DNA of 64,000 nt from Eutreptiella sp. 'Long Island Sound 2002' (lineage: Eukaryota; Euglenozoa; Euglenophyceae; Eutreptiales; Eutreptiaceae), in assembly GCA_964036045.1 (NCBI GenBank), contig OZ038398.1, positions 25,674,109 to 25,738,108 on the forward strand, given 5' to 3'. The notes under the pieces were generated by a model that searched no databases, was not told where the DNA came from, and was given only the letters and a program-made list of their open reading frames with translations. The stretch's first letter is position 1. The number at the start of each line of letters is the position of its first letter. The translations under genes were made by a program, and so were the position numbers. Shown here piece after piece: positions 44,474 through 54,772 of this stretch.

Positions 44474-45222
44474 TGCGCGAGGCCTCGCGCAAACAGCATG
44501 AAACAACAGGTTAGTACACCCCCTCTCTTGCGTGAGGCCTCGCGCAAAGTTAACAGTCAAAAACAGTGTCGAGCCCCTTCAGTTTTGCATTCTGAACCAT
44601 ACTGTACTCGTATTCGCTAAAAGTGCCCCACATATGCATTATCGACGACGATTTTAACCATTTTTAATGTTATGTTTCCTTCAATACAGGCTTTCTTCTT
44701 ATCGCAGAATGGCAAGCCCCGCCAAAAAAACAGCCGAGGAACGACAAGATACCGACTATGACCGTGGGACCTCGGGATCGGAGGCTGGAACACCAAAGAA
44801 GGGGCGTAAGAAGAAGGAAACACCGGATCCTGGCTTAACCTTGGGTACTGACATCGAGGACCACCTGAAGCCGGACGGGAGGCAGGTGGAGGTTGAGCTT
44901 GACAACGTGAGAATCGACCAGGAGAAGACAAAGGGGCAGACTAGACGGAAAGATACGAAGTTACTGCAGAAGCGTATTGTGGGATGCAGCGTTCTAGGGC
45001 GTGGTGCGGAACCCCTAGTTAGAACGCAATTTCTGGAACACCCACCTACCCTCAATTTTGGGGCAAACCACCTAAAAAAATGGATTCAGCACCCTCAAAA
45101 ACCCCCCATCCCCTTTCTTTCCCCACATAACCCGCATCATGGGGGTGGTTTTTGGGGGGGGGGGGGTCAAAGAGTTAGAGCACAGTTAGAACAGAGTTAG
45201 AACGCAGTTAGAGCACCTTGCT

Positions 45223-45295
45223 CTAACTAGTTATCGCGCTAGTTATCGCGCGATAACTCAGTTATCGCGCAGTTATCGCGGGTAGTTATCGCGCA
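45223..45295. repeat. AGTTATCGCG cluster with an 18-bp palindrome
   Basis: Six closely spaced agttatcgcg units, in direct and inverted orientation, include the perfect palindrome AGTTATCGCGCGATAACT. They lie next to a hairpin gttagagc...gctctaac. Such clusters are typical of subterminal transposase-binding sites, though that function is inferred. Confidence 0.7.
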
Positions 45296-45363
45296 CCCCT
45301 CCTCCCTCCCTCCCTAGGACAAACAACACAAAACACTTGGCACAAAGCATCTGTGGTCGTTTT

Positions 45364-46430
45364 TCATACAAAGTCATCAATGTCTGAGGCCTTGGCTGCC
45401 TCCAGTCCCAAAAGCCCTTGCTCCAGGGCGTTCATGGACATGCAATGGTGCATGTGGCGGACGGACATACTTGGCCTCACCAAAGACCAACCCTTAAAAC
45501 AATTTTTGAGCCTCCTCTTGTAAGGCCCATGCCCATACTCCGTTGGGATGGAGGAAAACTGAAAAATGTTCCTCCATTTCTCGGCAAAAAAGGTGGAATG
45601 TGCCAAGCACCAATGGATCCACCTGGTGGGGGACCAACCTGAGTCTCCCCACGCTTTTGAAAATTTTGTGGTCAACGCACGGTGGCGTTCCACTTGGGTT
45701 AGAGTGTACAACTCCCTCACCCTCCAAAGCTCATACAAACCCTCAATGCATTTCACCATGACATGCACAACAACCCATAACATAGGTCCCCCAGGGGTCC
45801 TCACTGTGGGGACATGCTCTTTGAGGCATTCCACAAATTGCCTTTGGAAGGGGGGGGAGGTTAGGAAAACTTTGGTGCTGGTTAGATCGAAATCTTTTTC
45901 TGTGGCCCTCGAGGCCGAAGGGAGGCGTTCCCTAAGAGGGATGCCTGCGGTCTCATCCTTGAGGGCTTGTTTGAAGGCCTGTAAAGCTGCAAGAGCTTGG
46001 GCCTTACCAGGGGTACTAGGGGGGAGGGCCTGGAGGGTGGTCTCAATGCGCTTTGCAATGCCGTTTAGGATGCGGCATGCTGCATGTTGGTAGTCCCCCG
46101 GCCGCCTATCAGGGGTCACACTTCTCAAGAATGACCCCCATCTTGAGGTGGACTCCACCCCCATTTGCTCAACAATCCCATTGGGGTCTTTGCACAACCA
46201 ACACTTAGACCCAGCCCCCCCCATTGCTTGCATCCCCTTCCCATCCCCTGTCAAAATGACAGTGCAAGTCAAAAATTGGTTTTGAAAGAGGACAACGTCC
46301 TCTTCCACATCCCTCACCTCTTGGTTGAGGTTGGCGGAGATGTCCAGGCTTCTCAAAAAAGCCTGTTCATCCCCGCCATCCATGCAAAACCAGTCACTCA
46401 AAGCAGCACCGCCAACAGGCCCATTACACG
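45364..46430 (-). CDS. Unknown protein, possibly transposon-derived
   Basis: A long frame (about 355 residues within the insertion; open to 46602) has protein-like composition. Visible features are a CWLC pair after GDGKGMQAMGGAGSK, a Trp-rich central part (GWSPTRWIHWCLAHSTFF), IFQFSSIPTEYGHGP and a C-terminal HMHHCMSMNALEQ. The Cys and His pairs could bind metal. The context of an insertion within a mobile element suggests a transposase or accessory protein, but I cannot assign a family. A splice-acceptor-like cttcccag lies on the minus strand at about 46444. Confidence 0.45.
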
Positions 46431-46451
46431 TCGTCCTCTGGGAAGATAATA

Positions 46452-46524
46452 GTATGTTGCCAACCGACTTTTTGCTCTTCTCGTTGCGCGAGCCCTCGCG
46501 CATAGACGTGTCTAATATTTGCAG
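46452..46524 (+). other. 73-nt GT-AG intron with palindromic core
   Basis: The donor gtatgttg and acceptor atatttgcag flank an imperfect palindrome at 46485-46502 (TGCGCGAGCCCTCGCGCA). Phase 1 joining gives WEDNN-GDYWCV in an open frame. Confidence 0.6.
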
Positions 46525-46886
46525 ATGGCGATTATTGGTGTGTATCTGGACAGCACAGCGGGGAAGCGATTGCGAAGATTTGGGAGAAGCGACGTACAGC
46601 ATGTCTGGATCTGCAGCAGTGGCATACTGTATGCATCGCCGATATTCTGAAGCCTACGACACCGTGGGCCTTCCGTGCAAAGCTGGCGGGACAAGCACAA
46701 GGAAGCGCACAAGACGTTGAGCCAATTCCGCTGTATGAGGCAGCAGATAACCTCATTCGATGTGTTGAAGATCAGCGGAGGCGAGGCCTACCTGACACGT
46801 ACAGCAATCTCAAGATCGGGATTGTGGATGCTGTGCAGATGAGTGCCCTGGTTCCAACCGCTGAACTGAAGCAACCTGGTCAATTC

Positions 46887-46957
46887 GTATGTTCATTAAT
46901 CGTTGTTTCGGTGCTCTTCGTTGCGTGAGGCCTCGCGCATAACGTTGTGACTTTCAG
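46887..46957 (+). other. 71-nt GT-AG intron with palindromic core
   Basis: The donor gtatgttc and acceptor gactttcag flank a palindrome at 46922-46939 with one mismatch. Phase 0 joining gives KQPGQF-DKTYKLWKDF. Confidence 0.7.
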
Positions 46958-47255
46958 GACAAAACGTATAAATTGTGGAAAGATTTTATGACGTTTGCCT
47001 ACTATGCTGGTCCGGAAGCTGTGAAAGGTCTGCAGAAGTTCCACGACAAAGGGGAGAAAGTCACGAAGAACGCGCTGAAGAAACTGGACGGAATCCTGTT
47101 GCCGGAGTTCTACAACAAAGTGGCAGAAGTGGTGCAGGAAGAAAAAACAACCCTTAAATCCTTGCAGAATTCGTTTGACGACATCATCCTTGAGCAGTGG
47201 GTCTCAATGCATCTGGACCACCCGCACAACGGCCAGTACGTTCGACCTGAGAAAG

Positions 47256-47329
47256 GTGTGTACCATCGACGAGACGTGGGTCCCATTTCTGCATCGGTGC
47301 GCCTCACTTTCTCCATTTCTGTTCTTTAG
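47256..47329 (+). other. 74-nt GT-AG intron without the palindrome
   Basis: The donor is gtgtgtac and the acceptor ctgttctttag. Splicing joins RPEK to AKDMRTRKEV. Its 3' half is shared with copy 1 (1665-1703). Confidence 0.65.
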
Positions 47330-48030
47330 CCAAAGACATGCGGACCCGCAAAGAGGTTGCTGCACTTGGAAGGCCTGCCCTGAAGGTGACTCTTGGTACA
47401 TGGGGCTATTGGCGGGAACCTGAAGGCAAAAGTCGCGGTCCATGGCCGGCATGGAAATCCATGATTCGCGCACCACTGTGGCAGGTGGCAGAGAAAGGCA
47501 AACCCGCCTCCCTGAAAATCCTCAACGTCCAAAAACTCCTGGGTCAAGAGCCTACCGGAAGCCGTGTGGTCCCCCCACCTGCTGGCGTTACTGGTGATTT
47601 CAAGACAGTGGAACAGCAGGATCCATCACTGTCAAGTCAAACTATCACAGTTAAGGCGACCCGAGTTGCAGCGTTGACCCACGATCCCCCGAGGCGGTTT
47701 ATTGAGATTGACAAGAACCTGATTGTCATCAACGGCGACATATTTGAACATCTTGCTCCTGAGATGATGTGCCCAGCCTGGCTGTATGAAGAGATGGCGC
47801 GTGCCGATACCCTTATCTGCGGCCCCAAAACTGTTGTTGACAACATATTCAACGTGCTGGAAACGGAAACAGAGAGGCGTCTCAACGATGATTTCAACGC
47901 GCCGCGCATTGGCAACATGTTGCTTATTCCCATCTTCAGTTGGCCAGTCAAACCGAAGCTTGCAGGGGATCCTACAACGTTTGACGTTCGCTGGTTGCTG
48001 ATTGCGTCACGGGATAGCTGGTCGAGAAAG

Positions 48031-48097
48031 GTATAATTCCCTCATTACGTCCGCTCTTTGCGCGAGGCCTCGCGCAATAACTTCTCCTTCGTTGCAG
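48031..48097 (+). other. 67-nt GT-AG intron with palindromic core (copy 2)
   Basis: This is the counterpart of 2405-2471, with a perfect palindrome at 48059-48076. Phase 0 joining gives SWSRK-IPNYQTF. Confidence 0.72.
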
Positions 48098-49070
48098 ATT
48101 CCGAATTATCAGACGTTTGGACCTACTCAAGTAGAGGAGATGGATCCTGTTGAATTTGGCGGTCACCTTCCGATAACGACGGTTATGTGGTATTTCGACA
48201 CTCACCTCTTTTACCTGAAGCAGGATAAGAGCTTCAAGCCTGCGTTTGTTTTCATTGATCATCAGCCGGATCTGGTGTGCAAGATCGCGGCCATGGATTG
48301 ACCGGATTCTCGCATGTACCTTCTTGGTGTTACCTCCGACAATCTCTCCGATTGGGTTAACAGAGTGCAGACTCAGTTGAACCACGTATTGACACAAGAG
48401 TCGAAACTGCACGCGTCTGGTGATTGGGACCAGCAAGCCAACTGGGCAAACCGTGGTATTCCCCTTTGGGTTCGCGATGACAAGGTGGGTTCTGATGCGT
48501 TGTCGCTGAAGAAGGAAGAGACTGTTGAGAAAGGTCAAGCTGCAGAAGCACTGGCCCCTGCAAAGCGGAAGTCTACTGGTGGGGAAGCGGCCCCCAAGAA
48601 GAAGAAGACTGCCTCCAAGCCTCAGGCAGCGAAGTCGGTTACCGGTGCAGAATCCGACGAGAGCGATGGGGATGAAGAGGAGGAGAGCGAGGAAGAAGAG
48701 GAGGAGGAAGCGAGGTCTCCCAGGGCAAGACAGCGAAGAAAGTGGCAGCGAAGCCGAGGTCCGAGGAAACCGGGGCCCGAGCTCCATTCAAGCAGCCAGC
48801 CCGGCAGTCCCAATCAAGAAGCGCGCCCGCAAAGCCACCGCCTAAGGGTAACACGTCCGTTGCTAAGGCACTGGGTTCTAAGATGCAAACTGTTCCGAAG
48901 AAAAAGTAATTTCTTCGCTTGTTCTGATATATTATGCGCGAGGGCTCGCGCTATGCATTCCTCTTCGACGACCTTTATGCTGTCACCTTGTGCGGCATAT
49001 TTTTCTCTGTGATGCATTTTATTGCGCTGTTGTGTTGGTGTTTGCGCGAGGCCTCCCGCAAAGAAGGGGT

Positions 49071-50118
49071 GCCAAAAAATCCTTCCTGTCGTGCAGCGTG
49101 CAACATGGTTTTCGAAAACTGGTTTTCCAAAAAATTGAAAGCTCACGGGTGTTTTTATTGTAAAGCATAAGTGGTATAGGAAACAAAAAGCCGTGATTTT
49201 CCCAAAAAGAACTTCATTTTTCTGGGAATAAATCATTTTCCCGGGCAGTCGGTTTTGTTGAAAATAAAGGAAAATGGACCAGTTAATTGCTTTTCACGGG
49301 ATTTTTGGTTCTTGTGTTTTACGTTTCCCCCAAAAGGACTTTTTTTTCGCAGTGCCGTAGAGAGGCAGTTTGGTGCACATTTTCACCATGCAACTTGAGC
49401 CGCCTAAGCATGTGACATGGCAGTGACCTCAGCGCCACAAGCCATGCCACCTTAGCACCTATGGGACCAAAAAACAAAGAGAACACATCTCAAGATGGCA
49501 CTATGGAAGAGTGAGAGCCCATGGGGCAGTTTTTCAATCTGTTTTTCTCAAACATGTAAAACATTTCATCCTGAGTTGCAATGTATGTTAATTGCTGTGG
49601 TCTATTGTTGATAGTTGTCTTTATCTAACTCTTTGTGACTGCAGCCCTTCATGCTTTGATCCTGTTTATCTTCTACTTGCTTATATCTGGCTTGGGTTAT
49701 CCCGGATTGGTTGTATTTCAACAATAAGACATTTTCCTCATCAAAAACAAGCAGCAGGAACCCTACACCAGCAGCAAGCAGCAGGAGAGGCACAACAAAA
49801 GCACAGTGCTGAAAATACTATAAAACCTTCTGCGGAGCATTTCCTTTGCCTCGCAAGCCGAGGTACAAACACTCACCCCCGAGTGTGGGCACCAAGTACT
49901 AACCTCTGCGCCCATCTCCACACCCAAACATGAGTCCCAAAGCGCGAAGCCTGACCCAAAGCCTGACCCGAAGCCTAATCCATCCCAGCCGTCAGACCAA
50001 CCGGTTGCAGCCGAGGCCATACCTGACCCAGAAGCAGAGGTGATGGTGGACGACGCGGAAGACGAAGGGATTTCGCCAACACCCCCAAATCTGGACATGC
50101 CGGATCTAGGCAATCTAG
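49071..50118. other. No gene identified
   Basis: Only short frames are open. A stretch at 49940-50110 is Pro/Asp-rich in one frame and leads into the minisatellite, but shows no recognisable domain. Confidence 0.5.
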
Positions 50119-50600
50119 GAGGGAGTTGAAAATGAGTAGGAGGAAGTTGAAAATGAGTAGGAGGGAGTTGAAATGGAGTAGGAGGGAGTGGATTTTAACT
50201 TGGAGGGAGTTGAAAATGAGCAGAAGGGAGTTGAAAATGAGTAGGAGGGAGTTGAAAATGAGCAGGAGGGAGTTGAAAATGAGCAGGAGGAAGTTGAAAT
50301 TAAGTAGGAAGGAGTTGAAATTGAGAAGGAGGGAGTGTATTTTCACTTGGAGGGAGTTGAAAATGAGTAGGAGGGAGTTGAAAATGAGCAGGAGGGAGTT
50401 GAAAATGAGCAGGAGGAAGTTGAAATTGAGTAGGAGGGAGTTGAAATTGAGTAGGAGGGAGTGGATTTTCACTTGGAGGGAGTTGAAAATGAGCAGGAGG
50501 GAGTTGAAAATGAGTAGGAGGGAGTTGAAATTGAGTAGGAGGGAGTTGAAATTGAGTAGGAGGGAGTGGATTTTCACTTGGAGGGAGTTGAAAGTCAGCA
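50119..50600. repeat. 21-bp minisatellite with higher-order structure
   Basis: About 22 units of a 21-bp repeat (core gggagttgaaaatgagtagg) are interrupted every four to six units by a variant, tggattttcacttggaggga. Because 21 is a multiple of three, the array is open on both strands and gives seven-residue repeat translations. I treat these as a by-product of the repeat. Confidence 0.85.
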
Positions 50601-53450
50601 GCAGTAGCCTTGTTACCAGTAAGGTATCGTTCCCTTATTTGGCGATAAAAGAATGCAACTATTTTATAAATTTGGGCTGCAGAACGGTTCAAAACATCCT
50701 TGTCGCCTTTTAGCAGAAGATCAGTTGCAGTAGATCAGTTGCGGTCGTTTTTTCGGTTGTCCTAAATGCGTGTGCCGCCTGTTCGTGCGCACTGTTTCGC
50801 AGTCTGCTAGGGCCGCAGTTTGCATACCGTCACCGGGCCCAGGCGCCCCCGCGTTTTCGGCACTTGGGGAGTAAAACCTTCCAGATGGATTTTCTCTGAA
50901 ATTGTTACGGATGAAAGCCTGATTTGTGCATCGGGGAGGTCGCTAGTACATGCCCTCCTGGCCCCAATCGTGCCTTGTGCCCTACAGCGCCGATTTTCGG
51001 GTTTTTTTCGGGAAATCATAGTACACTGTCCTCTGGCAAGAATATAAATAGTGGAATCAACAACTGATATGATTATCTTTTCGTTGGATCTTTCACTTTT
51101 TTGCCACAGGCCTGTGCTCATGAATTTTATATCCCAATGTGACAAAAATCCAACATGGCATGTGCTGCGCACAAGTAACCCATGTCAGAATCCACTCTAC
51201 ACCATTTCTTAATATTGATATCCCCCCCAAAGTTGTTACTACCTTTTCATAAAGCTTGTTTTCTTGTTTCGTCTTGTTGGAGGGAGTATGGGTATTTCTT
51301 AACAAGTGTTTTTTTTTGCTTTTTTTGCTTTTTCGCCTCACCAAGGTCGCAAGCCGGTCCCCAATGCAATGTGCACTACAAAAGTATCTTTCACTTCCAC
51401 ATTGTGTACATATATGGCGCACGAGGCACCATTTTACTCTTGTTTTAGGCTTGAAGATGCGTTCCGGAGGGACTTTTTGCCCCCAAAATGAGCATGATTT
51501 GGCCTGTGGACATGTATACATGTGCGCGATGGTCAGGGTGACGTCATTTGTCCTTTTTAGACCATTATAAAGCAAAATGACTGTTGGATGAGCAAAAGTT
51601 GGGTGGTTTCCATTTTCGTGACATCTCCCGTGTCCACCCTACACTGGGTCCGAGGCACCGCATGTTTATTGGGGAGACATCAATGCACAAGTCGAGAAGA
51701 ATGTGTCGAGAATGGGAATTGGCTTGACCTCCTCCCTCCCTCAGCCCCTCCCTCCGATCCCGGGCCTCTCCCTCCGAGCCCAGACCTCTCCCTCCAAGGC
51801 TAAACAAGGCACAAAGCATAGGAGCAGAGATCCGTTCTACTCATTGAAAAGTGCTCCAGAACGAGGGTGCCCCAACCGCTTGTGCATTGCCATATCACTG
51901 TCATTCTTAAACACATAATGACAATACTTACAATTCTGAACCTTCCCCTGAAAAGAGGGTTGGTGAGTATCTCTTGGCACAATCACCTTTGCCACTTGTT
52001 GTTCATGTAGTGGTTAGCGTGCACCGGATGGGGAATGGGAGAGGGCAAACCCTTGAGGAGGTCCATTTGTGCCCGAAGTTGCGTAGCCCTCCATCCTTGA
52101 AGGGAACACTTGCAGTTCCTATCACTGCATCGAACAAATGCTAGCATATTCGAGCGCCGATCACAGTGATCAACCAGGAAACAATAATTGTCGTAAATAT
52201 CCTTCAAATCGGCCCTACTTTTGATGTTCTTGTTGGATGGCCGGGTGAAGAGCGGTAGAGAATCGTACGGGGGCCAGAAATCATGGTAATTATCTGTGAG
52301 AATCTCACAATGCACATTATACATTGCGCAAAATTTGTACTAAGAGTTGCCCCATGAATTTTCGAGCGGCAAAAGTGGTAAATGAGGATCAACTTGCGTG
52401 ACAAGGCACGAACGATGCAAAACGGCGCGCGGAACATAGTGCAATCGAAGCGCCTACGCAACCATACCACTTTTGCAAAAAACCTTCAACGTGCCGAAAC
52501 GAGCATTTACCATATGCCCTAAATCTGATCAAATTTTGCATCATCCAATCACGGGAGCAAACATACCAGCGCGGTGAACAAAAGTGGCTATGCCTTGTAA
52601 CACTTGGAACCACACTATGGAACGTCACCTAACGCTTCGTTTTAGCGATTGACGCTTGGGCAAGGGTGAATGGTGAGGCATCCTGCTGTGAAATTGAAAC
52701 CTTGCAACCAATGCATCTCAAGACAAACCTTCAGTTGGGAACCCAAACTTTGCGACCACGGAGTACGTCCACAGACCAACAGTGCGAGCTACTTGGCTTA
52801 CTCGGCGGCAAAACTGGCAAAACAGTTTTGTGGTGAACACTGGTCTTAGAAATATGAAAACTGCATCCATACCTGCAGTGGTACGAAAAATGATTCTCCG
52901 TGGCGCCCAAAGGTAAACCAGTTCTGAGTGCTGGTAGCGTCAGCAGCGACGCGCCCAGCACTGATTTTCATTGAATTGAGAATGGAAATCGCCCGGACCC
53001 CCTCCCCCCCCTCCCGGAATTCTCAACTTGTGCATTGGCGTCTCCCCATTGCCTGCATGTAATATGTACCGCCGCAACAAGTGTTTGCTCCAATCCCTTG
53101 TTGCTATGCTACCTCCTCTCCCCTTCTTGCCTTGCATGGTCACTTCGGGAGTATGACCGGCCGATAGGGTGCAAACTACTACGGGAGTAGGGCCAGCTGA
53201 TAGGCTAGCATTTTCGTCTACCACGGGCGGTGCATATTACGCCACGGAGAACAAGCCAACACAAAAGCACCTCGCTTATCCGTTTAACCATTAGAGGTTC
53301 ACCGCATGAATGGCAACTTTAGACATTGAGAATGTGCCCTGCACCAACCATGTCCTTGAGACATGGGATGGATAGACGGATGGGCCACGCATGAGCAACG
53401 CAAGACAGCCCTTCTCACGGCCCGTCGTTTCAACTCAAAACATGCAGCAG
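50601..53450. other. Gene-poor region
   Basis: No long frame with recognisable similarity is present, apart from the low-confidence ORF at 51093-51575. The stretch shows short A/T- and C-rich tracts but no array repeats. Confidence 0.5.
51093..51575 (-). CDS. Low-confidence ORF with a Cys cluster
   Basis: A 160-residue frame contains CxxCx6CxxxC (CTQCGSERYFCSAHC) followed by a Lys-rich stretch (RRKSKKSKKKH). The pattern resembles the small zinc-binding ends of some DNA transposases, but the rest of such a protein is not visible. It may be a fragment or a chance ORF. Confidence 0.25.
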   Translation of the reverse strand: MLYNGLKRTNDVTLTIAHMYTCPQAKSCSFWGQKVPPERIFKPKTRVKWCLVRHICTQCGSERYFCSAHCIGDRLATLVRRKSKKSKKKHLLRNTHTPSNKTKQENKLYEKVVTTLGGISILRNGVEWILTWVTCAQHMPCWIFVTLGYKIHEHRPVAKK

Positions 53451-53753
53451 CACACGCTTGGGGCCGAGGCCTAAATTGCGCCGTCTCTTGGTTTTGTTTT
53501 GGGTTTCTCTTCTTGGTTGTGCGACATCGACAAAAACACTAAGCCAATTGGGGTTGGGCCAAAATCCGGTGTTGGAAGCGATCGAAACTTTCAACGGGAA
53601 ACACTTGAATACTACCATTTCAAAAGCGGGCTCCGACCTGCAACACTTTCAATCAACCCCTCCCGAATCGACCTTAGAAGTTAAATCCGATTGCAAATAT
53701 TCGTCATCACACCAATCATACATCAAAAAGAACGACATATCATTTTTGGCGTC

Positions 53754-54109
53754 ATGGTGAAAAGAACATGCGACACTTGTGGTGGAGAGGGTCACTTCGC
53801 GCGAGAGTGTCCAAACAACCGTGCAAAGCACGACGATACACGGTCCGCCGCATCCCGAGATTCGAACTCATCACGCTTTTGCCCAATGGAGATCCAAAGA
53901 TATCCTGCCCATATCATGAGAAGGACGGCAAACATAAGCCTGAAGATTGTCTCTTGGGCCCCAACAAAAGGCGCAATGGGGCGCGTGTGCAACACACAGG
54001 AAATTTGGAACAACAAATTGCTTCGGTCGTGGCTGATGTTCTTCCTGAACATGCTGAAAAAGTCACCCTCAAAATTATCAAAAACGGAGTGCAGATAGAT
54101 TTTGCGTGA
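53754..54109 (+). pseudogene. Zinc-knuckle fragment (gag-like), frame-disrupted
   Basis: One frame begins MVKRTCDTCGGEGHFAREC, a canonical CCHC zinc knuckle (C-x2-C-x4-H-x4-C). A second frame (to 54109) carries CPYHEKDGKHKPEDC, another knuckle-like metal site, and ends KIIKNGVQIDFA. Coding appears to switch frame between them near 53830-53870. CCHC knuckles are typical of gag and other RNA-binding proteins, and no other retroelement domain is adjacent. Confidence 0.5.
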
Positions 54110-54182
54110 CCAACGACCACAACGGACGCATCATACATTACGGACAGTTTGCCACACGTGCGCACGACCAGTGGACGGGGGA

Positions 54183-54460
54183 ATCTTTTTTTTTACATGC
54201 GAAATCTTTTTTTTAGATGCGCTAAAATTTAAGAAAAGTGCTAACATTTAAGTCAAAACAGCTAAAAAATGAGCATACACAGGTAAAAAATGAGCAAAAA
54301 CATCCAAAAAAAAAGATTTTGCATCTAAAAAAAAATTTCTCTACTAAAATATAAGATTCCAACGAAACCCAAAATCTAAAAAAAAAATCATTCGCATGTT
54401 TAAAAACGTCAAAACAGCAGAATCTTTTTTTTTAGATGGCCAGGTAAAAAGGGAGATTTT
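54183..54460. repeat. A/T-rich degenerate repeat with GCGAAATCTTTTTTT motif
   Basis: Several direct and inverted copies of atgcgaaatcttttttt and aagattttgcatctaaaaaa are present. They are related to the hairpins at 16000-16080 and 58375-58436. Confidence 0.6.
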
Positions 54461-54772
54461 GGTAAAACTAAAAAAACACAAAGCCAGGGGTGGGGAGGGG
54501 ATGCAGAAATGCAATTCCTAGGGGCACCCCACCGGACGAATCATCCACATTCCCGAGCAAACCCTGCAAAACAAGGCACAAAGCAAAAAACAGTAAAGAA
54601 TGCCAACAAAACCGGAGCAGATGGCTGAGCACGTGCAGAACATGCTGTTGCAGTACACACTACATTACGTGAAGATGATGTAACCCACTTGATGGCGTCA
54701 GGACATGCCACTGTGCAAATGATGCACCAGACACCTTCTTTGTGGAGAAAAAACTTAAACTGAACTTTTGGG

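Larger units (their letters stand above)
44977..46430 (-). mobile_element. Putative insertion splitting the element gene
   Basis: It separates the exon ending KLLQKRIV from the exon ending LHVVLWEDNN. The left side starts with an inverted pair GCGTTCTA ... TAGAACGC (about 44990-45028), followed by gttagaac/gttagagc repeats and an agttatcgcg cluster (45223-45295). The minus-strand ORF 45364-46430 fills most of it. No target-site duplication was identified, so the boundaries are approximate. Confidence 0.4.
44709..48909 (+). pseudogene. Multi-exon element gene of unknown function (copy 2), interrupted
   Basis: The predicted exons are 44709-about 44976, an exon ending 46451, 46525-46886, 46958-47255, 47330-48030 and 48098-48909. 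Introns are 46452-46524, 46887-46957, 47256-47329 and 48031-48097, all GT-AG with matching phases. The protein starts with a Lys/Glu-rich region (MASPAKKTAEERQ) and passes through SGEAIAKIWEKRRT and WKDFMTFAYYAGPEAVKG. It ends in an acidic run and a Lys-rich tail (QTVPKKK). No known domain was recognised. Breaks: an in-frame TGA at 48299-48301 where copy 1 has none, a frame change within the acidic run near 48690-48720, and about 1.4 kb of inserted DNA carrying a minus-strand ORF between the first two exons. Confidence 0.5.
42460..49070 (+). mobile_element. Long copy (copy 2) of the palindrome-bearing unknown element
   Basis: Homology with copy 1 starts at about 42460 and ends with the exon at about 48590 (copy 1 is truncated there). 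The palindromes continue to 49060. It contains three plus-strand coding units (43184-43444, 43454-44473 and a multi-exon gene 44709-48909) and an embedded minus-strand ORF. Eleven of the CGCGAGGCCTCGCG-type palindromes fall in this copy. The element family is unknown and its ends are not defined. Confidence 0.55.

Noticed and set aside
49975-50713. Repetitive ORFs over the 21-bp array
   Set aside because: Unit length divisible by three explains openness on both strands; no start context or domain.
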